Source of the DNA: Nocardioides sp. Soil774
Lineage (GTDB): Bacteria > Actinomycetota > Actinomycetes > Propionibacteriales > Nocardioidaceae
Direction: 5' to 3'
Assembly: GCF_001428125.1 (NCBI RefSeq)
Contig: NZ_LMSM01000001.1
Coordinates: 63,306 to 127,305 of the forward strand
DNA length: 64,000 nucleotides
How positions within the stretch are numbered: the first letter of the stretch is position 1; each line of letters begins with the position of its first letter. A model generated the notes under the pieces. It saw nothing but the letters and a program-made list of their open reading frames with translations. It was not told the origin of the DNA and made no database searches. Below, in pieces: positions 41,463 to 49,125 of the stretch. The position numbers and the translations under genes were made by a program.

Positions 41463-43658
41463 ATGATCAGCACTCACGGGGGAGCTTTCGCGCGCCTCGT
41501 TGCAGGTGGCGCAGCCGCCGCGACGGTGATCGCGGGGCTCACGATCGGGCTGGCGGCGCCGGCCCAGGCCGCGCCGGTCGGCGTCACGACGACGCTGACC
41601 GACCCGGCCGGCAACGCCATCGACGGCTACGTCACGGCCTACGCGCTGCAGCCCGACGGCTTCTACGACTACGTCGACAATGCCGTCGTCGCCGACGGGC
41701 TCGTCCGCATCGACGTCGAGCCGGGCACCTATAAGTTCTACTTCGGTGACGAGGACGGGCTCCTCACCGGCGAGTACTACAACGACAAGCAGACGATGGA
41801 CCTCGCCGACCCGGTGGCCGTCGCCGGTGCGACCACGCTCGCGCCGGTCGCCCTCGCCGCTCGTCCGACCCTTTCCGGTCAGGTGGTGACCCCCACCGGC
41901 AAGCCGGTCGAGGACGCCCTGGTCCGGATCTACGACGCGGCCGCCGGCACGTCGACCACCTCCACCCGCACCCGGGCCGACGGCTCGTGGGCCGTCGGTG
42001 TCGCCGCCGGCAACTACAAGGCGTACTTCGAGGCCAGCGGCTACGCGTTCGAGTACTACAACAACAAGCCGAGCCTTGCGGCGGCCGACGTCGTGGCTGC
42101 GGGCGCCAACCTGGGCCAGGTCGTCCTCTCCCGCGGCAGCGTGGTGCAGGGCACGGTCGTCAACGCCGCCAACGCGCCGCTGGAGCGGGCTCGCGCCACG
42201 GTCTACGCCGCGAGCGGCCGCCAGGTCGGCAGCGACCTGACCGACGCCTCCGGCAACTACCGCATCGAGGGTGTCGCGCCCGGCAGCTACCGCGTGCAGT
42301 TCACCGACCCGGTGGGTGAGTACCTCCCGGAGTGGAACGCCGACAAGGCGACCATCGACACCGCCGACCCGCTCGAGGTCGGTGTCGAGACGTTCTACAC
42401 CGTCAACGCCTCGCTCGCCCCGGACCCGGAGGCCGCGATCAACCCGGCCAACGTGGACATGTCAGGCATCGTCGTCGACTCCTCCGGAGCCCCGGTCATC
42501 GGCGCCCGGGTCTACGCCTACGACACCCCGGCCGACTCCGACAAGCCGGAGGTCGTCGACTACGCCGTCGCGAACCGGTCCGGCCAGTACAACCTCCTCG
42601 ACCTCTCGAGGACCTCGGAAACGATCTTCAAGGTGCAGGCGAAGGACGAGCTGGAGCGTGAGGACGGTCAGTACGAGCGCCTCGCCCGCTGGTTCGGTGG
42701 CGCCCAGACGTACGCCGTGGCCGCCCCGGCCACCAAGCCGGCTGGTGGGGTCAACATCACGCTGTCCCTCACCGGCGGCGTGAGCGGCACGGTCACCTCG
42801 GAGTCGGCCCTCTCCGTCGAGGACACGGCGGTGCGCTTCTTCGACGAGCTCGGCAACCCCCTCGACGACACCACCGCCTACGCGGAGGAGGACGGCACCT
42901 ACGCCGCCACGAACCTGGTGCCGGGCACGTACAAGGTGCAGTTCATCGACTACAACGCCACGGACCTCTACAACTACAGCCTCGACGTGCCCCGCGGTCA
43001 CGCATCCGAGTGGTACGACAACACGTCCTACGTGAAGGCGAAGGAGATCGTCGTCAAGAGCGGCGAGACGGTCACCGGGATCAACGCCGCGCTGTCGGAG
43101 GACCTGCGTGCCTTCCGCAAGCCCGAGATCAACGGCAAGCCCTACCTCGGGGGCAAGGTCCGCGCCTTCCCCGGTGTGTGGTCGATCGAGAGCGGCACGA
43201 CCGACTCCTACGAGTGGCTCCTCGGCGACACCGTCGTCGGGAACGGTGTCACCTACCGGGTGACCAAGGCGGCCAAGAACAAGCGCCTCACGCTGCGCGT
43301 GACCGCGGAGAACGGCACGCTGGACGGCGCGGCCCTCGTCTCGAGCCAGGTGATCAAGAAGAAGCCGAAGGTCAAGATCGCGGTCAAGGGCGCCAAGGCC
43401 TCGGTCATCGTCTCGGCCAAGAAGGTCAAGGCCAAGAAGTTCAAGGGCTCGGTCGTGGCCAAGAAGATCGTGCGCACCGACGAGTACGGCGCACCGGTCT
43501 ACAAGAAGATCGGCAAGGCCAAGCTGCGCAACGGCCGCGCCTCGCTGACGCTGAAGAAGCTGACCCAGGGCAAGAACAAGGTCGTCTTCCTCATCACCCT
43601 CAAGGGCGGCAAGTACGGCAACGCGGAGGTCACGAAGACCATCAAGGTCAAGCGCTGA
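41463..43658 (+). CDS. Secreted protein with repeated Cna-B/carboxypeptidase-regulatory-like domains
   Basis: A 731-aa exported protein. A Sec signal peptide (long Ala/Gly core ending AAPAQAAPV) is followed by at least five beta-sandwich modules. Module ends repeat an EYYN/EWNADK phrase followed by an AD-V segment (EYYNDKQTMDLADPV, EYYNNKPSLAAADVV, EWNADKATIDTADPL, EWYDNTSYVKAKEIVV). Other strands repeat a PGTYK/PGSYR phrase. The last 200 residues are lysine-rich (KVKIAVKGAKASVIV, GKYGNAEVTKTIKVKR). No sortase motif is present. The role is probably surface or matrix adhesion. An AAGGGGG site precedes ATG 41463. Confidence 0.8.
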   Translation: MISTHGGAFARLVAGGAAAATVIAGLTIGLAAPAQAAPVGVTTTLTDPAGNAIDGYVTAYALQPDGFYDYVDNAVVADGLVRIDVEPGTYKFYFGDEDGLLTGEYYNDKQTMDLADPVAVAGATTLAPVALAARPTLSGQVVTPTGKPVEDALVRIYDAAAGTSTTSTRTRADGSWAVGVAAGNYKAYFEASGYAFEYYNNKPSLAAADVVAAGANLGQVVLSRGSVVQGTVVNAANAPLERARATVYAASGRQVGSDLTDASGNYRIEGVAPGSYRVQFTDPVGEYLPEWNADKATIDTADPLEVGVETFYTVNASLAPDPEAAINPANVDMSGIVVDSSGAPVIGARVYAYDTPADSDKPEVVDYAVANRSGQYNLLDLSRTSETIFKVQAKDELEREDGQYERLARWFGGAQTYAVAAPATKPAGGVNITLSLTGGVSGTVTSESALSVEDTAVRFFDELGNPLDDTTAYAEEDGTYAATNLVPGTYKVQFIDYNATDLYNYSLDVPRGHASEWYDNTSYVKAKEIVVKSGETVTGINAALSEDLRAFRKPEINGKPYLGGKVRAFPGVWSIESGTTDSYEWLLGDTVVGNGVTYRVTKAAKNKRLTLRVTAENGTLDGAALVSSQVIKKKPKVKIAVKGAKASVIVSAKKVKAKKFKGSVVAKKIVRTDEYGAPVYKKIGKAKLRNGRASLTLKKLTQGKNKVVFLITLKGGKYGNAEVTKTIKVKR

Positions 43659-43681
43659 CACCTGCGGCACCACGCACAACG

Positions 43682-43711
43682 GGCCCCGCGGAGCACCTGC
43701 TCCGCGGGGCC
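43682..43711 (+). terminator. Strong terminator after the repeat-rich secreted protein
   Basis: GGCCCCGCGGAGCA pairs perfectly with TGCTCCGCGGGGCC around a 2-base loop, 23 bases after the stop. It also faces the converging hsp20 gene. Confidence 0.8.
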
Positions 43712-43742
43712 TGCCTGCTCCCCACCCAGCCGTGAGACCGGC

Positions 43743-44171
43743 TCAGGCCTCGATGGCCGTGCGGTCGTCGCTCTCGGTGCGCAGCTCGATCTTGCGCGGC
43801 TTGGCCTTCTCGGCCACCGGGACCACCAGGCGCAGCACGCCGTCGCGGTAGGAGGCGTCGATGTGCTCGAGGTCGAGGTTGTCGCCGAGCACGAGCTGGC
43901 GGCTGAAGGCGCCGCGCGGTCGCTCGGACGCCAGCATCTGCCAGTCACCGTTGCCCTGGGCGACGCGCTCGGCGCGGATCGTCAGGACGTTGCGCTCGAC
44001 GTCGAGGTCGACCGAGTCGGCGTTCACGCCCGGGAGGTCGAACTCGAGGACGAAGCGGTCACCCTCGCGCCACGCGTCCATCGGCATCACGACGGGGCGG
44101 TTGGTGGTGCCCATCAGCTGCTGGGTGAGCCGGTCGAACTCACGGAACGGGTCGGCGTTGCGGATCAACAT
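43743..44171 (-). CDS. Hsp20/alpha-crystallin small heat-shock protein
   Basis: A 142-aa small heat-shock protein. It starts with [20 protein letters not shown] and has the alpha-crystallin domain, with [26 protein letters not shown] and the closing [18 protein letters not shown] (the V-x-P tail). It holds unfolding proteins in an ATP-independent way. It is divergent from a MerR/HspR-type regulator, a layout common in actinobacteria. A palindromic site lies between them and probably represses it. The ATG follows GAGGAGG-type bases. Confidence 0.9.
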   Translation of the reverse strand: MLIRNADPFREFDRLTQQLMGTTNRPVVMPMDAWREGDRFVLEFDLPGVNADSVDLDVERNVLTIRAERVAQGNGDWQMLASERPRGAFSRQLVLGDNLDLEHIDASYRDGVLRLVVPVAEKAKPRKIELRTESDDRTAIEA

Positions 44172-44192
44172 GGTCTTCCTCCTCCTCGGATC

Positions 44193-44208
44193 TGTATCGT
44201 CTGATACA
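44193..44208. promoter_or_regulatory. Inverted repeat in the hsp20/HspR-like divergent region
   Basis: TGTATC and GATACA are separated by four bases (GTCT). The palindrome sits in the AT-richer 101-base gap between the two divergent genes and is a good candidate operator for the MerR-type regulator. It differs from the HAIR sequence of HspR. Confidence 0.55.
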
Positions 44209-44272
44209 TATTTCTTATAATCCCGACGTCAGGCAAAATCAAGGGGCGCCGCGAGATCGAAGGGAGGCAGGC

Positions 44273-44557
44273 ATGGCAGGACGTGAGGTGGGCGTCTTCG
44301 CGATCTCGGTCGCGGCGGAGATGACCGCGATGCAGGTGCAGAACCTCCGGGTCTACGAGCGCCGCGGGCTGCTCGAGCCCGACCGCACCTCGGGTGGCAC
44401 CCGGCTCTACAGCGCCGACGACATCGAGCGGCTGCACCGCATCCGCGACCTCCTCGCGGCGGGGCTCAACCTCGCCGGCATCGCGGCCGTCCTGGAGCTG
44501 GAGGAGGAGAACGAGCGGCTCCGCGCCCTGATCGCCCGGCGTGACGCACGCGACTAG
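44273..44557 (+). CDS. MerR family regulator (HspR-like)
   Basis: A 94-aa MerR-type winged-helix protein. It reads MQVQNLRVYERRGLLEPDRTSGGTRLYSADDIERLHRIRDLL, then a short coiled helix (LELEEENERLRALIARRD). The small size and the pairing with hsp20 match HspR, the heat-shock repressor of actinobacteria. There is no metal-binding loop. The ATG has an AGGGAGG site 7 bases upstream. It likely represses hsp20 and itself through the palindrome at 44193-44208. Confidence 0.87.
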   Translation: MAGREVGVFAISVAAEMTAMQVQNLRVYERRGLLEPDRTSGGTRLYSADDIERLHRIRDLLAAGLNLAGIAAVLELEEENERLRALIARRDARD

Positions 44558-44599
44558 GGGCCGGGAACACAAACGGCGCTGCCGTGCGTTGGGGCCCCC

Positions 44600-45061
44600 A
44601 TGACCTCAGGAGCGTGGATCGCCGTCGGCGCCGTGGCGCTGGCGCTGGTCGTGGGCGTCTGGCGCCTGGTCACCGACGGCCGCTTCCGCGGCACCCACGT
44701 CGTACGCCAGGCAGCACCGGTGGTCGAGGAAGGACGAAGTCCTGCCACGAGGACCCCCGGTGCCGACCTCGTCGAGTCCGTCGGGGAGCAGCTGGGGGAG
44801 CGTGCCACGCTGCTGCAGTTCTCCAGCGCCTTCTGCGCCCCGTGCCGCGCCACGCGCCGGGTGCTGGGCGAGGTGACCTCGCTGGTCGAGGGCGTCGCCC
44901 ACGTCGAGGTCGACGCCGAGCACCACCTCGACGCCACCCGCACCTTCGGCATCCTGCGCACGCCGACGACCGTGGTGCTCGACGCCCACGGCGTGGAGGT
45001 CACCCGGGCGACCGGCGCCCCCTCGCGCGACCAGGTCCTGACCGCGCTCGCGCAGGTCTGA
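44600..45061 (+). CDS. Membrane-anchored thioredoxin-like protein
   Basis: A 153-aa protein with one N-terminal membrane helix (WIAVGAVALALVVGVW), a linker and a thioredoxin domain with active site FCAPCRATR near residue 79. The cis-Pro is in RTPTTVVLD. It is probably an extracytoplasmic disulfide reductase or ThiX-like thioredoxin. In mycobacteria a thiX gene lies next to cysA2/sseC2; here a sulfurtransferase and DUF1416 gene follow within 2 kb. The ATG is preceded by GGGGCCCCC and no clear ribosome-binding site. Confidence 0.83.
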   Translation: MTSGAWIAVGAVALALVVGVWRLVTDGRFRGTHVVRQAAPVVEEGRSPATRTPGADLVESVGEQLGERATLLQFSSAFCAPCRATRRVLGEVTSLVEGVAHVEVDAEHHLDATRTFGILRTPTTVVLDAHGVEVTRATGAPSRDQVLTALAQV

Positions 45062-45079
45062 TCTCACGATATGGATGTA

Positions 45080-45087
45080 GTGATCAC
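45080..45087. promoter_or_regulatory. Short perfect palindrome before the sulfur leader peptide
   Basis: GTGATCAC lies 46 bases upstream of the leader peptide promoter in an AT-richer stretch that includes a wider TCTCA...TGAGA pair (45062-45096). It could be an operator of a sulfur-starvation regulator; this is speculative. Confidence 0.3.
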
Positions 45088-45125
45088 ATGATGAGACATC
45101 GCGCAGATCGGCGGACCGCACCGCC

Positions 45126-45131
45126 TACTGT
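45126..45131 (+). promoter_or_regulatory. Leaderless -10 element of the sulfur leader peptide (TACTGT)
   Basis: TACTGT ends seven bases before the ATG at 45139, the leaderless spacing. The transcript would begin at or next to the leader-peptide start codon. Confidence 0.55.
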
Positions 45132-45138
45132 CGTCGTC

Positions 45139-45234
45139 ATGTCGTCGACCATGCTCACCAAGCGCCGCGCAGTGGACCACTGCCGCGTGCGCTCGGCGCT
45201 GTGTCGAATGTCGTCGCGTCCCGCCGCTGACTGA
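45139..45234 (+). CDS. Putative sulfur-regulation leader peptide
   Basis: A 31-aa peptide reading MLTKRRAVDHCRVRSALCR in its centre, matching the actinobacterial putative leader peptide family (L-x-x-RR-x-VD-x-x-R-x-x-S-x-LCR) found upstream of sulfur-assimilation genes. It has two Cys codons (TGC and TGT). Ribosome stalling at these codons when cysteine is scarce could control the downstream operon. The DUF4395 gene starts 106 bases downstream, after a hairpin-rich stretch (TCCACCTTCC/GGTGGA and GCCGGGC/GCCCGGC). The leaderless promoter fixes the ATG. The attenuation role is family inference. Confidence 0.75.
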   Translation: MSSTMLTKRRAVDHCRVRSALCRMSSRPAAD

Positions 45235-45340
45235 GCCCTGACGTCCACCTTCCTGGTGGACCGCGCTCTCCGGTGGGACCCGTGCCGGGCCGTGCCCGGC
45301 ATGCCTGGCCCCGTGCCGCGCCGACCACCCCAGGAGAGAC

Positions 45341-45814
45341 ATGTCCACCACTGCCACGCCCCGCACCGCCCCTGACGCTCGTCCCGGGTCCGGCGCCACC
45401 GGCATCGACCCGCGCGGGCCGCAAGTCGCAGCCGCACTGACCGCCGTCGTCCTGGTCGCCGTGCTGCTGCTCCCCCCGCCCGCCGACGTCGTGCTGCTGG
45501 CCGCCCAGGCCGTGTTGTTCGGCATCGGTGCGGTGTGCGGGGTGCAGGCCACGCCGCACGCCTGGGTGTTCCGCACGTTCGTGCGGCCTCGCCTGGCCCC
45601 GCCCACGGAGTGGGAGGCGCCCGAGCCGCCGCGCTTCGCCCAGGCCGTGGGCCTCACCTTCGCCGCGGTCGGGCTCGTCGCCTTCCTCGCCGGCGCGACG
45701 GTCGTGGGCCAGGTCGCCGTCGGCGCGGCGCTGGTCGCCGCCCTGCTCAACGCCGTCTTCGCCTTCTGCCTGGGATGCGAGGTCTACCTGCTCGTCCGCC
45801 GCATCACCACCTGA
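45341..45814 (+). CDS. DUF4395 domain-containing membrane protein
   Basis: A 157-aa protein with four hydrophobic segments, matching DUF4395. The start is IDPRGPQVAAALTAVVLVAVLLL, followed by TPHAWVFRTFVRPRLAPP, characteristic of the family, and a conserved Cys pair region (FAFCLGCEVYLLVRR). It usually sits next to a sulfurtransferase gene in actinobacteria, as here, and may help thiosulfate handling at the membrane. The ATG has an AGGAGAG site 5 bases upstream. Function is not established. Confidence 0.83.
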   Translation: MSTTATPRTAPDARPGSGATGIDPRGPQVAAALTAVVLVAVLLLPPPADVVLLAAQAVLFGIGAVCGVQATPHAWVFRTFVRPRLAPPTEWEAPEPPRFAQAVGLTFAAVGLVAFLAGATVVGQVAVGAALVAALLNAVFAFCLGCEVYLLVRRITT

Positions 45815-45852
45815 TCATCACGACTGTTCACCACCACAAGGAGCACACCACC

Positions 45853-46707
45853 ATGAGCCGCGAGAACTCGCTCGTCACCGCCCAGTGGGTCGAGGACAAC
45901 CTCGACACCGACGGCGTCGTCATCGTCGAGGTCGACGAGGACACCACTGCCTACGACAAGGGCCACATCCGTGGCGCCATCAAGCTCGACTGGACCACCG
46001 ACCTGCAGGACCAGGTGCGTCGCGACTTCGTCAACAAGGCGCAGTTCGAGGCGCTGCTGTCCGAGCGCGGCGTCTCCAACGACGACACCGTCGTGCTCTA
46101 CGGCGGCAACAACAACTGGTTCGCCGCCTACGCCTACTGGTACTTCAAGCTCTACGGCCACTCAGACGTGAAGCTGCTCGACGGCGGCCGCAAGAAGTGG
46201 GAGCTGGACTCCCGCGAGCTGACCGACGAGCTGCCCACGCGCGAGAAGACGTCGTACGTCGCCTCGGAGCAGGACTCCTCGATCCGCGCCTTCCGCGACG
46301 AGGTCGTCGCCGCGATCGGCACGCAGAACCTCGTCGACGTGCGCAGCCCCGACGAGTACGCCGGCCGGCTGCTCGCCCCGGCCCACCTCCCGCAGGAGCA
46401 GGCCCAGCGCGCCGGCCACATCCCCACCTCGGTCAACGTGCCGTGGAGCAAGAACGCCAACGACGACGGCACCTTCAAGTCCGACGACGAGCTCACCGCG
46501 CTCTACGACGAGGTCGGCTTCGACACCGAGAAGGACACCATCGCCCTGTGCCGCATCGGCGAGCGCTCGTCGCTCACCTGGTTCGTGCTGACCGAGCTGC
46601 TGGGCCGCAAGAACGTCAAGAACTACGACGGCTCGTGGACCGAGTACGGCTCGCTGGTCGGCGTCCCTGTCGCCCTCGGCGACGAGCCCGGCACGGCGGA
46701 CGCCTGA
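45853..46707 (+). CDS. Sulfurtransferase (rhodanese, thiosulfate sulfurtransferase, CysA2/SseA-like)
   Basis: A 284-aa two-domain rhodanese. The N-terminal, inactive domain has VDEDTTAYDKGHIRGAIKLDW; the C-terminal domain holds the active-site loop CRIGERSS with the persulfide Cys. It moves sulfane sulfur from thiosulfate to thiols or cyanide. It belongs to the leader-DUF4395-rhodanese-DUF1416 operon. Its stop overlaps the ATG of the DUF1416 gene (TGATG). An AAGGAG site 11 bases upstream supports ATG 45853. Confidence 0.93.
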   Translation: MSRENSLVTAQWVEDNLDTDGVVIVEVDEDTTAYDKGHIRGAIKLDWTTDLQDQVRRDFVNKAQFEALLSERGVSNDDTVVLYGGNNNWFAAYAYWYFKLYGHSDVKLLDGGRKKWELDSRELTDELPTREKTSYVASEQDSSIRAFRDEVVAAIGTQNLVDVRSPDEYAGRLLAPAHLPQEQAQRAGHIPTSVNVPWSKNANDDGTFKSDDELTALYDEVGFDTEKDTIALCRIGERSSLTWFVLTELLGRKNVKNYDGSWTEYGSLVGVPVALGDEPGTADA

Positions 46708-47021
46708 TGTGCGGCGCGACCGAGGGCGGGTTGTCGCTCGACGGCGTCAACGTCGCCAAGGAGGCCGTGATCCAGGGACAGGTGCTCCGCGGCGGTGCCT
46801 CGGGGGGAGAGCCCGTCGCCAACGCGTACGTCCGGCTGCTCGACCGCACCGGTGAGTTCACCGCCGAGGTCCCGACCTCGGCGAGCGGCCACTTCCGCTT
46901 CTTCGCCGGCGACGGCGAGTGGACCCTGCGGACGCTGGCGCCCAAGGCCGAGCCCGTCGACACCCGCGTCGTCGCGGCGACCGGGTCGGTCGCCGAGGTG
47001 CAGGTGCTGGTCGGCGCCTGA
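46707..47021 (+). CDS. DUF1416 domain-containing protein (SseC-like)
   Basis: A 104-aa protein of the DUF1416/SseC family. It starts with CGATEGGLSLDGVNVAKEAVIQGQV and continues as a beta-sandwich (VANAYVRLLDRTGEFTAEV). It is always found after a rhodanese in actinobacteria and is coupled here by a one-base overlap. The Cys at position 2 may take part in sulfur transfer, but that is inference. A strong terminator follows. Confidence 0.87.
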   Translation: MCGATEGGLSLDGVNVAKEAVIQGQVLRGGASGGEPVANAYVRLLDRTGEFTAEVPTSASGHFRFFAGDGEWTLRTLAPKAEPVDTRVVAATGSVAEVQVLVGA

Positions 47022-47055
47022 GACACCTCAGCGCGCGACTGGTCCAGACCAGTGG

Positions 47056-47086
47056 GATCGCCCCGGAGCAGCTATCCGGGGCGATC
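47056..47086 (+). terminator. Terminator of the sulfurtransferase operon
   Basis: GATCGCCCCGGA (47056-47067) pairs with TCCGGGGCGATC (47075-47086) around a 7-base loop and is followed by a T/C-rich stretch. Confidence 0.8.
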
Positions 47087-47199
47087 TCCTCATTTCCGCC
47101 TCCTTCACCCTCAAGGGCTGATGCGCCGGACGCTTCGCTCGTACGGTGAGGGGCCGATCCGTTCGGGTCGGCCCCGGAGCGTGGAGGGGGTGGGTGGCG

Positions 47200-48678
47200 G
47201 TGGTTGCTCGGACCCGCATGCCCGACACCGACGCGTTGTGGCTCCTGACGGCCGAGCACGCCCCGCACGGCGTCGTCCTGGTCTCGCCCGACGACGACAT
47301 CCTCTACGTCAACGAGTCGTTCCGCTCGATGCTCGGCTACGGCGACGAGGCCCTCGCCCAGATGCGTGGGGCTGACATCACCCACCCCGACGACGTCGAC
47401 CTCGACCAGTCGCTCGTCCACGACCTGCTCGCGGGGAGGTCGGTGTCGGCGCGGGCCGCCAAGCGCTTCGTGCGCGCCGACAACAGCGTCGCGGTCGCGG
47501 AGGTCACCGTCGCGCTGATGCGTGACGCGCTCGGCGTGCCGCTCTACCTCGTCTCGCAGGTCGTCGACCTCACCGAGCGGCACTCCTTCGAGTCCCGGCT
47601 CCAGCGCGCGGAGAGCCAGGTCGACGTCGAGCGTCGTCGCGCGGAGGCGGTCTTCGACGCCGTGGCGGTCGGCCTCCTGCTGCTCGACGGCGACGGGCGC
47701 TACCTGCTGCGCAACCGGCGCCACCGCGAGCTGCTGACGATGGCGTTCGCGCACGGCGCCGGCGACACGGAGGTCCACGTCTTCGACGCCGGGCAGACCC
47801 GCCGGCTCACGCTCGAGGAGCTGCCCGAGACCCGTGCCGCCGCGGGCGAGGAGTTCCAGGACCTCCTCGTCTGGGTCGGCGACAGGCCCGATGACCGCCG
47901 GGCGCTGTCGGTCTCGGCGCGCGCGGTCCGCGACCGCGACGGCGTGTTCGCGGGTGCCGCGATGGCGTGCCACGACGTCACCGACCTCATGCGGGCGTTG
48001 CGGGTCAAGGACGACTTCCTCGCCTCGATCTCCCACGAGCTCCGCACGCCCCTCACCTCGGTGATGGCCTACGTCGAGCTCCTGCAGTCCAGCGACGGCC
48101 TCGACGAGACGCTGCACAAGCAGCTCGGCGTGATCCACCGCAACTCGCGCCGGCTGTCGCACCTCGTCTCCGACCTGCTCTTCACCGCCACCGCCGCCTC
48201 CGGCACGCAGGTGATGGACTTCCGCCGCGTCGACCTCGCCACCGTGCTGCAGGAGGCCGTCCAGGCCGCCCGGCCCGACGCCGAGGCGGGGGAGGTGCTC
48301 CTGCTGCTCGACGTGCCGGAGTCGCTGGTGATGAGCGCGGACGGCTTCCGGCTGCGCCAGGTCGCCGACAACCTGATCGCCAACGCGATCGCCTACACCA
48401 TGCCCGACGGCACGGTCCGGGTCTCGCTGGCCCGTCACGGCGACGGGATCGAGATCGTGGTGGCCGACGACGGCGAGGGCATCCCCGAGGCCGAGCTCGC
48501 CGACGTGTTCGCCACGTTCGTGCGCGGACGCAACGCCCGTGAGCGGCTCGTGCCCGGCACCGGGCTGGGGCTCAACATCGTGCGCACCATCGTCGAGGCC
48601 CACGGTGGCCAGGTGGGCGTGGAGAGCGTCGAAGGGGTGGGCACGACGGTGCGCCTGCTCCTCCCCGCGGTGTCCTGA
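47200..48678 (+). CDS. PAS-domain sensor histidine kinase
   Basis: A kinase of about 492 aa without membrane segments. Two PAS domains are visible: one near residues 10-115 (GVVLVSPDDDILYVNESFRSMLGYGDEAL) and one near 135-265 (VFDAVAVGLLLLDGDGRYLLRNRRH). HisKA has the phosphoacceptor in ISHELRTPLTSVMAYVELL. The ATPase domain has NLIANAIAYT, DDGEGIPEAELADVF and GTGLGLNIVRTIVEAHGG. GTG 47200 is chosen because GGAGGGGG ends 9 bases upstream; GTG 47194 or ATG 47218 are alternatives. No response regulator is adjacent, so its partner lies elsewhere. Confidence 0.88.
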   Translation: MVARTRMPDTDALWLLTAEHAPHGVVLVSPDDDILYVNESFRSMLGYGDEALAQMRGADITHPDDVDLDQSLVHDLLAGRSVSARAAKRFVRADNSVAVAEVTVALMRDALGVPLYLVSQVVDLTERHSFESRLQRAESQVDVERRRAEAVFDAVAVGLLLLDGDGRYLLRNRRHRELLTMAFAHGAGDTEVHVFDAGQTRRLTLEELPETRAAAGEEFQDLLVWVGDRPDDRRALSVSARAVRDRDGVFAGAAMACHDVTDLMRALRVKDDFLASISHELRTPLTSVMAYVELLQSSDGLDETLHKQLGVIHRNSRRLSHLVSDLLFTATAASGTQVMDFRRVDLATVLQEAVQAARPDAEAGEVLLLLDVPESLVMSADGFRLRQVADNLIANAIAYTMPDGTVRVSLARHGDGIEIVVADDGEGIPEAELADVFATFVRGRNARERLVPGTGLGLNIVRTIVEAHGGQVGVESVEGVGTTVRLLLPAVS

Positions 48679-48722
48679 CGCGACGCCGACGGACCCGGCC
48701 GCACGCGCAGGGGAAATCGCGA

Positions 48723-48749
48723 GGACCCCCCGCGGGAGGCGGGGGGTCC
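48723..48749 (+). terminator. Terminator after the PAS histidine kinase
   Basis: GGACCCCCCGC pairs perfectly with GCGGGGGGTCC around a 5-base loop, 44 bases after the kinase stop. Confidence 0.75.
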
Positions 48750-48851
48750 GGGCGGCTGCCGGGTGGGGTCCGGCGCGTGTCGCGGGGGGTGGGGCCCGCG
48801 GGTGATGTCCCGGTGAGCAATCCGATGGATTTGCCGGGGGACTTGCCCAAG

Positions 48852-48889
48852 TTTGCCAAAGAAGAGAACACTTGGCACTGGTTTTGACA
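48852..48889 (+). promoter_or_regulatory. Peptide-gene control region with TTGCCA motifs and TTGACA
   Basis: TTTGCCAAA (48852-48860) and TTGGCA (48872-48877) contain an inverted pair TGCCAA-N12-TTGGCA. A TTGACA at 48884-48889 could be a -35, though I see no good -10. Related TTTGCC and CTTGCC motifs occur just upstream (about 48830 and 48843). The TTGCCA/TGGCAA core also flanks the start region of the convergent XRE-TPR gene. Confidence 0.45.
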
Positions 48890-48964
48890 CTATTTCTTCA
48901 GGCAGCGGCTCGGGACGTCTGCCAGACCCCACCCCACACCGCACACCTAGCCCTGGAGAACCCC

Positions 48965-49087
48965 ATGAACCGCACGTTCACCCGCATCGTCGTCGCCACC
49001 ATCGCCCTCGTCAGCCTGGCTGGCTTCGCCGGCCCGGCCGAGGCCGGGCAGAGCAGGGACACCGCGCGCACCGGCTGGTGCTGCTGA
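48965..49087 (+). CDS. Small exported peptide, candidate signalling pheromone precursor
   Basis: A 40-aa peptide with a Sec-type signal: basic start (NRTFTR), hydrophobic core (IVVATIALVSLAGFAG) and a PAEA cleavage site near residue 27. The predicted mature part is 13 residues, ending TARTGWCC with two C-terminal cysteines. A CTGGAG ribosome-binding site lies about 7 bases upstream. It converges on an XRE-TPR regulator gene across a shared terminator. Small exported peptides beside TPR regulators are the layout of RNPP-type quorum sensing. That role is inferred; a toxin or antimicrobial peptide is an alternative. Confidence 0.65.
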   Translation: MNRTFTRIVVATIALVSLAGFAGPAEAGQSRDTARTGWCC

Positions 49088-49125
49088 ACGTCCCAGCCTC
49101 GGCGGCTGAGGCTCGCGCGGGACGT
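49088..49125. terminator. Bidirectional terminator between the peptide and XRE-TPR genes
   Basis: ACGTCCC (49088-49094) pairs with GGGACGT (49119-49125), and the inner AGCCTC (49095-49100) pairs with GAGGCT (49108-49113). The hairpin starts directly after the peptide stop and reaches the regulator's stop. Confidence 0.7.
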
